The translations under genes were made by a program, and so were the position numbers. 64,000 nucleotides of DNA from JBFMHP01 sp040752855 (GTDB lineage Bacteria; Pseudomonadota; Gammaproteobacteria; RBG-16-57-12): NCBI GenBank assembly GCA_040752855.1, contig JBFMHP010000001.1, positions 1 to 64,000 of the forward strand. The letters run 5' to 3'. Each line of letters opens with the position of its first letter. Within the stretch, counting starts at the first letter, position 1. The notes below the pieces were generated by a model. The model worked only from the letters and a program-made list of their open reading frames with translations. It was not told the DNA's origin and ran no database searches. Positions 59,122 to 64,000 of the stretch are shown piece by piece.

Positions 59122-59874
59122 ATGAACAGCCTGTTGCTCGACTTCAATGCCCACCAACTCGTCCTGACGGGATTGCTTTTCGTCTGGACCGGCTTCGTGC
59201 GCAGCGGACTGGGTTTCGGTGGTGCCGCACTCGGCTTGCCGTTCATGCTATTCATCTACGATCAGCCGTTGTTCTGGCTGCCAGTGATCGGCGCGCATCT
59301 GCTGTTTTTTTCCGCACTCACCTTGCGCACGCGGCTCAACAATGTCGATTGGGAATACCTGCGCCGCGCGGCCGTGTTCATCGTGCCCGCTGCGGTGGTG
59401 GGCGTGTTTGGTCTGATCAATCTGCCGAACCACATCTTGGTGATCTTCATCTATGCCGTGACGTTGATCTACGCGGTGCTGTGGATGCTCGACCTCTCCA
59501 TCAACAGCCGCAGCGGCTGGACGGATAAGTTGTTGCTGACCTTGGGCGGTTACGTCGCCGGAACCTCCCTCACCGGCGCGCCGTTGATGGTCGCGGTATT
59601 CATGCGCAACGTCGCCATCGAGCAATTGCGAAACACGCTGTTCGTGCTCTGGTTCGTCTTGGTCAGCATCAAGATGACCACCTTTGTGACGCTGGGCGTA
59701 CCGCTGCACTGGCAATCGGCGCTGCTGCTTTTGCCCGCCGCCGCCATCGGTCACGTTCTCGGCCTCAAGGCCCACGACGCCATTCTGAAGAATGACCGGC
59801 TGTTCAAACGCGTGATCGGCGGGTTGTTGGTGGTGGTCAGCGGCTTGGGGTTATGGGATGTCCTTGGGGGATAG
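59122..59874 (+). CDS. TauE/SafE family anion transporter (third copy)
   Basis: A 250-residue membrane protein with about eight helices. It starts VLTGLLFVWTGFVRSGLGFG followed by GAALGLPFML, the first family glycine motif, and the second half has GGYVAGTSLTGAPLMVAVFM. It is more distant from the copies at 23833 and 31723. TauE/SafE members export sulfite, sulfoacetate or related anions. No sulfur gene is adjacent and no good ribosome site precedes the ATG, so the start could be slightly different. Confidence 0.85.
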   Translation: MNSLLLDFNAHQLVLTGLLFVWTGFVRSGLGFGGAALGLPFMLFIYDQPLFWLPVIGAHLLFFSALTLRTRLNNVDWEYLRRAAVFIVPAAVVGVFGLINLPNHILVIFIYAVTLIYAVLWMLDLSINSRSGWTDKLLLTLGGYVAGTSLTGAPLMVAVFMRNVAIEQLRNTLFVLWFVLVSIKMTTFVTLGVPLHWQSALLLLPAAAIGHVLGLKAHDAILKNDRLFKRVIGGLLVVVSGLGLWDVLGG

Positions 59875-60003
59875 ATGTGGACCCAATGGAGAAAAAAGCG
59901 GCTGGATGCATTGGTGGCCCGTTCGTTCAAACGCCTTGGTGGTGTGCTGCCGCAGCGAAAACCTACCTGTTACATTTGATTTTTACTTATTTATGATATA
60001 TAG

Positions 60004-60019
60004 GTAAAGTGTACTTTAC
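60004..60019. promoter_or_regulatory. Inverted repeat in the ATPase promoter region
   Basis: GTAAAGT (60004-60010) and ACTTTAC (60013-60019) form a perfect 7-bp inverted repeat with a 2-base gap, 20 bases before the ATG in AT-rich DNA. It may be a protein-binding operator or a small translation-blocking hairpin. Confidence 0.5.
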
Positions 60020-60038
60020 TTAATTTGCACAAATAAGC

Positions 60039-61490
60039 ATGGACATCCCAAAATCTGAATTATTTTCCGTCTTGCAAGAGTTCAATCCATGGTGGGGTGG
60101 ACAAGCCATTTCCGATCTCCCGAGCTGGGAGCGTTCGGTGGTCGCTCAGGTATTCAGCTGGACACAAAACGAGGAAACCCGTCGCGCCCTGCTGCTCTCA
60201 GGCGCCCGGCAAGTGGGTAAGACCACTGTATTCCGCCAGACCATCCGGCGCCTGCTCAGCGCTGGAGTGGGCCCGACACAAATCCTTTATGCAACCTTCG
60301 ACCACCCCCTGCTCAAACTCGCCGGGCTGGAGCGAACGCTCCGCGCCTGGGAAGAGTTGTATCCGCCTGCGGGTGTTGGCACACGTTTCCTGTTTCTTGA
60401 TGAGATACAGTATGTGCCGGACTGGCAGACCTGGGTGAAGCATCAAGTCGATTTTCAGAAAGGAACCCGTGTTGCGATGACGGGCTCCGCCGACCCACTG
60501 CATCAAGGCTCAAAGGAATCAGGTGTCGGTCGCTGGGAAACGCTTCCGCTGCCCACGCTATCCTTTGCCGAGTATCTTCGGCTGCGCGGTATCGAGTCCC
60601 CTGAACTTCCGCCACTGCGCTCACTGCGCCAGCTGTTCGACTGGCGAGAAGCCGACTTTGCACGCACCGCCACACTCGCCCGCCCGCTGACCGGCCATTT
60701 CCATGAATACCTGCTGCGAGGCGGATTTCCCGAACCAGCGCTATCCAACGACATTACGCGCTGTCAGCGTCTGTTGCGTGAAGACATCGTCGACAAGGTC
60801 CTCAAGCGCGACATGACCGCGCTCTACAATGTGCGCCGTGTGCTCGAAGTGGAAAAGATATTTCTTTATCTTTGCTACCACGATGGCGGCATCCTCGACA
60901 TAACCACGCTCAGTCGGCAGCTGGAAGGCGTGAACCGGCAAACAGCGCTTAATTTTCTTGATCTGTTTGAATCGACCCACCTGATTTATCGCCTCAAACC
61001 CCATGGCTACGGCAAGGAAGTACTGCGCGGACGCGACAAGGTTTATTTGGCGGATGCGGCGCTGCCGGGCGCGGTTTTACTGCTTGGGCGCAAATTGCTG
61101 GAGCAGCCGGAACGATTGGGAGCAGCGGTAGAGACCGCCTTTTTCAAGCATGTTTTCACGCGCTATTATGCGCAGACCCCGCGCTTTTCGTATTGGCAAG
61201 ACAAAAAGAATCGCGATCTCGAGGTCGATCTCATTGCACAGATGGGCGACCGCGTTGTGCCTTTCGAAGTGAAATACCATGACGCGGAAGTCAACGCCAA
61301 GCGTCTCAAAGGTCTGCGACTATTCATGGAAGAGCACGGCGTACAGGAAGGTTATGTCATCACGCAGCGCTGGGATGATTTCAGAACGCTGGAAGTCGCC
61401 TCGGCCCGCCGGGGTGGGACTGCCTCAGATTCCATTGGTCGAATCGCTGCCATCCCCGCACCACTGGCGTGTTTTTGGTTATCCGCATAA
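60039..61490 (+). CDS. AAA_14 / DUF4143 ATP-binding protein
   Basis: A 483-residue ATPase. Walker A is LLLSGARQVGKTTVFRQ (about 52-68) and Walker B FLFLDEIQYVPDW (near 118-130), followed by sensor MTGSADPL, all of the AAA_14 module. The second half (LSFAEYLRLRG, REDIVDKVLKRDM, and a nuclease-like EVDLIAQMGDRVVPFEVKYH) is DUF4143, with E..D..EVK arrangement resembling a PD-(D/E)xK fold. Such genes are common, often horizontally spread, and of unknown role, possibly DNA- or defence-linked. The promoter region is AT-rich with an inverted repeat, unlike core genes. Confidence 0.9.
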   Translation: MDIPKSELFSVLQEFNPWWGGQAISDLPSWERSVVAQVFSWTQNEETRRALLLSGARQVGKTTVFRQTIRRLLSAGVGPTQILYATFDHPLLKLAGLERTLRAWEELYPPAGVGTRFLFLDEIQYVPDWQTWVKHQVDFQKGTRVAMTGSADPLHQGSKESGVGRWETLPLPTLSFAEYLRLRGIESPELPPLRSLRQLFDWREADFARTATLARPLTGHFHEYLLRGGFPEPALSNDITRCQRLLREDIVDKVLKRDMTALYNVRRVLEVEKIFLYLCYHDGGILDITTLSRQLEGVNRQTALNFLDLFESTHLIYRLKPHGYGKEVLRGRDKVYLADAALPGAVLLLGRKLLEQPERLGAAVETAFFKHVFTRYYAQTPRFSYWQDKKNRDLEVDLIAQMGDRVVPFEVKYHDAEVNAKRLKGLRLFMEEHGVQEGYVITQRWDDFRTLEVASARRGGTASDSIGRIAAIPAPLACFWLSA

Positions 61491-61511
61491 CGTTCATCGG
61501 AACATACATCT

Positions 61512-62090
61512 ATGCAACGGCTGCTCATTGTTCTCTGCGTGTTGTTAACCGCCTGTTCCGCGCACCGCGCCGGCATCCTTGAGGTCACCTCTTATCAACA
61601 GACCACGGACTATACGTGTGGTCCGTCATCTGTACGCTCACTGCTGGGCTATTGGGGCAAGAATGAAACGGAGGAACACCTCGCGCAGCAGGTGCAGGCC
61701 AGCGAGGAGTGGGGCACCGCGCCGGAGCCGATCGTCGAGTACCTCAAGCAGCAGGGATTCGATGTGACTTGGGGCACGGACGGCACCCTGGCGTTGCTAC
61801 GCAAGAACATCGCGGAGAAAGTACCGGTGCTGGTCGAGTGGATCGACTGGGGCGGACACTGGGTGTTGGTGATCGGTTATGACGACCGCGGCACGCCCGC
61901 CGAAGACGATGATGAACTCGTGTTCGCCGATCCCTACGATGCCATTGATGGCAAACAAGACGGTTACACGCGCTTCAATGCGCAGCGCTTCGATTCGATG
62001 TGGTTTGATGCGCTGTATTTCAAACGTGGCGAAGGCCTCACCAATCGGGTATGGATACGCGCGGTGCCACGCAGCGCGTTGGCGCAATAA
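61512..62090 (+). CDS. C39-family peptidase-like lipoprotein
   Basis: A 192-residue lipoprotein (signal MQRLLIVLCVLLTAC, lipobox LLTAC). The mature domain is papain-like of peptidase C39-like type: Cys in QTTDYTCGPSSVRSLLGYWG, His in WGGHWVLVIGYDD and Asp in FADPYDA, all in order, so catalysis is possible. It lies 21 bases behind the DUF4143 ATPase and 6 before a DUF2238 gene, so it is likely cotranscribed with the latter. In the envelope it may cut peptides or act as an amidase; no bacteriocin genes are near. Confidence 0.82.
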   Translation: MQRLLIVLCVLLTACSAHRAGILEVTSYQQTTDYTCGPSSVRSLLGYWGKNETEEHLAQQVQASEEWGTAPEPIVEYLKQQGFDVTWGTDGTLALLRKNIAEKVPVLVEWIDWGGHWVLVIGYDDRGTPAEDDDELVFADPYDAIDGKQDGYTRFNAQRFDSMWFDALYFKRGEGLTNRVWIRAVPRSALAQ

Positions 62091-62096
62091 CCCTTC

Positions 62097-62729
62097 ATGG
62101 AAACGTCTTCTTCTCGCGAACCACTCTTTCTGCTGTTATTCACGGCACTGGCGCTCAGCGTTTCCGCCGCACATCCGGCCGACACGCTGACCTGGGCTCT
62201 GGAAACCTTTCCGGTGATGATCGGCGCGCCGATTCTGATTGCCACCTATCGGCGCTTTCCATTGACCCCGCTGGTGTATCGGCTGCTCACGCTGCACGCG
62301 CTGATTCTCATCGTCGGCGGTCACTACACTTACGCACAGGTTCCGCTCGGATTCTGGCTGCAGGAGGTGTTCGACTTCAGTCGCAATCATTACGATCGCA
62401 TCGGTCATTTTGCGCAGGGATTCGTCCCGGCCATGCTGGCGCGCGAGATCCTGTTGCGCCGCTCACCGCTCAAACCAGGAAAATGGCTGTTCTTCATCGT
62501 CACCTGTATTTGCCTGGCGATCAGCGCGTTTTACGAGTTCATCGAATGGTGGACCGCGCTGCTCGAAGGTTCGGCCGCCGATGCTTTCCTCGGTACGCAG
62601 GGCGATGTGTGGGACACTCAGTGGGACATGTTTCTGGCCTTCGTCGGCGCGATGAGCAGCCAGTTGATGTTCGCCGGCGCGCATGACCGTGCCATGGCGA
62701 AACAGGTCTTCTTGAAAAGATCTGATTAA
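62097..62729 (+). CDS. DUF2238 integral membrane protein (YjdF-like)
   Basis: A 210-residue protein with about six membrane helices. Family motifs HYTYAQVPLGFWLQEVFDF, RNHYDRIGHFAQGFVPAML, FYEFIEWWTALLEGSAAD and GTQGDVWDTQWDMFLAFVGA contain conserved His, Asp and Glu in membrane or near-membrane positions, which suggests a metal-binding membrane enzyme; the function is unknown. It follows the C39-like lipoprotein gene by 6 bases, with a ribosome site inside that gene's end. Confidence 0.88.
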   Translation: METSSSREPLFLLLFTALALSVSAAHPADTLTWALETFPVMIGAPILIATYRRFPLTPLVYRLLTLHALILIVGGHYTYAQVPLGFWLQEVFDFSRNHYDRIGHFAQGFVPAMLAREILLRRSPLKPGKWLFFIVTCICLAISAFYEFIEWWTALLEGSAADAFLGTQGDVWDTQWDMFLAFVGAMSSQLMFAGAHDRAMAKQVFLKRSD

Positions 62730-62873
62730 TCGCTTTCTGAAAAACTTTTTCGTTACTTCTCCCTTCGCGACAACTCCGTGGAGTTGTTAGATCTCATGCT
62801 CTGTTGCGCCAGCTCCTGCTTGCTCATGGAAGAGTGGGGGCGGGAGCCGGACATGCACCCACGGAATGATCGC

Positions 62874-63287
62874 TCAAGGAACCATGCACGCTGCAGACAG
62901 AATTCCCGCGGCCAGCGATGCGAGCCCTAAAATGCTCCCGTGTGCCAGGTCGCCGCGCTCGATGCCGGTGACGAGTTCCGGGATCACCCAGCGAACCAGG
63001 AAAAACGCGGCAAGTTGCACGATCAATGCTACGCCACCCCAAATTGCAAGATCGACCAGGCTCACACTATGAATGATGACGCCCGCGAGGGAAATGACAA
63101 AACCAAGCATGGCGCCGCCAAGACTCAGCGCCGCCGAAAGATTGCCGCTGCGGATGAGATGAACTTCGCGATAAGGGGTCAGCCGGATATAAATGGCCAC
63201 AAACAACCAAGTCACCAGGAAACTCGCGATAAGATACGCGAAGTAACTGGGAATCAATGACAGTGAATCAAGAAATGCGGCTTGCAT
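62874..63287 (-). CDS. DUF350 membrane protein (YjfL-like)
   Basis: A 137-residue protein with four membrane helices (SYFAYLIASFLVTWLFVAIY, LGFVISLAGVIIHSVSLVDL and further). DUF350 matches E. coli YjfL, encoded in the yjf cluster with a glutathionylspermidine synthase-like gene (YjfC), and the same pairing is seen here. The start at 63287 has GGAG close by; a GTG at 63293 would overlap the upstream stop codon. Tight coupling supports a joint role, perhaps in membrane stress or polyamine-peptide modification. Confidence 0.85.
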   Translation of the reverse strand: MQAAFLDSLSLIPSYFAYLIASFLVTWLFVAIYIRLTPYREVHLIRSGNLSAALSLGGAMLGFVISLAGVIIHSVSLVDLAIWGGVALIVQLAAFFLVRWVIPELVTGIERGDLAHGSILGLASLAAGILSAACMVP

Positions 63288-63289
63288 GG

Positions 63290-64000
63290 TCACTCCAGTG
63301 GCATAAAGTAATGTGGAATAAATCGACTCGTATTTTGCGTAACGGGGGTTTTATCTTCGCGTATGCCGATGCCTGCCGGCTCATCACCGATCACCCATGC
63401 TCCGATGACTGGATAAAACTGAGCGTCAAACACAGGCAGCGGCGCGTAGCCTTGATAGATCCAGCCTTCCGCGCCATATTCTCCCTTGCTGACAAACTCG
63501 GCACCGGGAACGGTGATCTCGATATTGGCGCCCTCGCGTGAATAAATCGGTTTTTTGACGTAGCCAGCAGTGAATTTTTCCGGCGTGAAATAGGCGGGAA
63601 GTAGATTGGGATGCTGGGGGTAGAGCTCCCACAATATGGGCAACAGACCTTTATTGCTAAGCAGCATCTTCCAACTGGGCTCGATCACCGCCATGGAACC
63701 GGTCAACATCTGCGGCGCGAATTCTTCGCGCACCATCCACTCCCACGGATACAATTTGAATAATCGTTTGATGGGCCGGTTTTCCTGATCCACGAAGATG
63801 CGTTTTTCCTCCCACCAGCCGATCTTGTCGATTTCGATAAAGGCCGTCGACCAGCCGGCTTGAACCGCGGTATCGCGCAAGTATTCGACCGTGGTGATAT
63901 CCTCGTCGCTCGTTCCCACCGTCGCAAAGTACAGCGTTTCAGTGGCGGATGAACTACCAACACGCTTCCATTGTGCGATTAGTTTTTCATGGATCGAATT
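63290..64000 (-). CDS. Glutathionylspermidine synthase-family ATP-grasp protein, partial (C-terminal part)
   Basis: The frame is open to the right edge, so only the last 236 residues are seen. They contain the ATP-grasp/GSP_synth features IDKIGWWEEKRIFVDQENR, FKLYPWEWMVREEFAP, IEPSWKMLLSNKGLLPILWE and the glycine-rich YSREGANIEITVPG, matching YjfC/YgiC-type glutathionylspermidine synthase-like ligases. The N-terminal half is beyond the window. Its TGA overlaps the start of DUF350. Ligation target is unknown for the stand-alone type. Confidence 0.9.
   Translation of the reverse strand, partial: NSIHEKLIAQWKRVGSSSATETLYFATVGTSDEDITTVEYLRDTAVQAGWSTAFIEIDKIGWWEEKRIFVDQENRPIKRLFKLYPWEWMVREEFAPQMLTGSMAVIEPSWKMLLSNKGLLPILWELYPQHPNLLPAYFTPEKFTAGYVKKPIYSREGANIEITVPGAEFVSKGEYGAEGWIYQGYAPLPVFDAQFYPVIGAWVIGDEPAGIGIREDKTPVTQNTSRFIPHYFMPLE

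Noticed and set aside
1..64000. tRNA, rRNA, CRISPR or riboswitch
   Set aside because: Reading through intergenic regions on both strands showed no tRNA T-loop pattern, no regular spaced repeats and no recognised aptamer; a covariance-model scan would settle this.

Overview
The window is typical dense, GC-rich proteobacterial DNA, most likely from a gammaproteobacterium with a sulfur-oxidiser-like gene set. Pointers are a zinc-cysteine, dissimilatory-type ATP sulfurylase, three TauE/SafE anion exporters, cytochrome c4, a CysB-type LysR regulator, fadE/fadIJ-type beta-oxidation genes, Lhr, RNase-III-free DNA repair genes (uvrD, xthA), and REP-like dispersed palindromes of kinds common in gammaproteobacteria. 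I cannot name the genus. No tRNA, rRNA, CRISPR array, prophage or intact insertion sequence is visible. About 56 protein genes are supported, two of them cut by the window edges.

Layout. 0-10 kb: end of an RND metal pump with its DUF3240 partner, a Tat-exported flavin amine oxidase carrying a CXXCH motif, an HPP-CBS membrane protein, an SLC13/RCK permease, chromate transporter chrA, a broken GyrI-like remnant, an AT-rich PIG-V-type mannosyltransferase gene and an AEC transporter. 10-17 kb: a co-directional fatty-acid block (papain-like hydrolase, fadE, thiolase, FadJ-like alpha subunit). 17-24.6 kb: two outer-membrane barrel proteins flanking cytochrome c4, an NrfJ-like protein, sat, a flavin-type oxidoreductase, an orphan OmpR regulator and a small unknown protein, then a TauE exporter. 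24.9-28.3 kb: a 507-residue protein of unknown function and an orphan PAS histidine kinase.

28.6-36.6 kb is the functional core. On the minus strand lie tauE, cysH (APS-reductase type), cysI and DUF934; divergently, on the plus strand, a CysB-like regulator overlaps an outer-membrane protein gene, which abuts TRAP dctQ, which overlaps dctM. Together this reads as sulfate-to-sulfide assimilation under CysB-type control, plus an import route whose substrate may be an organosulfur anion. A TRAP binding lipoprotein follows at 37.4-38.5 kb. Between them sits a bacteriohemerythrin with a close match to a flagellar sigma-28 promoter, followed by a 185-bp giant palindrome. A GGDEF-EAL protein behind a good sigma-54 promoter, uvrD, the pncA-pncB NAD salvage pair, a Sel1 protein and trhP follow to 48 kb.

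48-54.5 kb looks accessory: two AT-richer lipoproteins, a secreted protein, a vanadium-haloperoxidase-like enzyme, an acidic repeat protein and most of the dispersed palindromes. 54.5-64 kb holds the giant helicase Lhr, a third TauE protein, a DUF4143 AAA ATPase with an inverted repeat in its promoter region, a C39-like lipoprotein with DUF2238, and a DUF350/glutathionylspermidine-synthase pair running off the right edge. At least five families of dispersed inverted repeats occupy the intergenic spaces.
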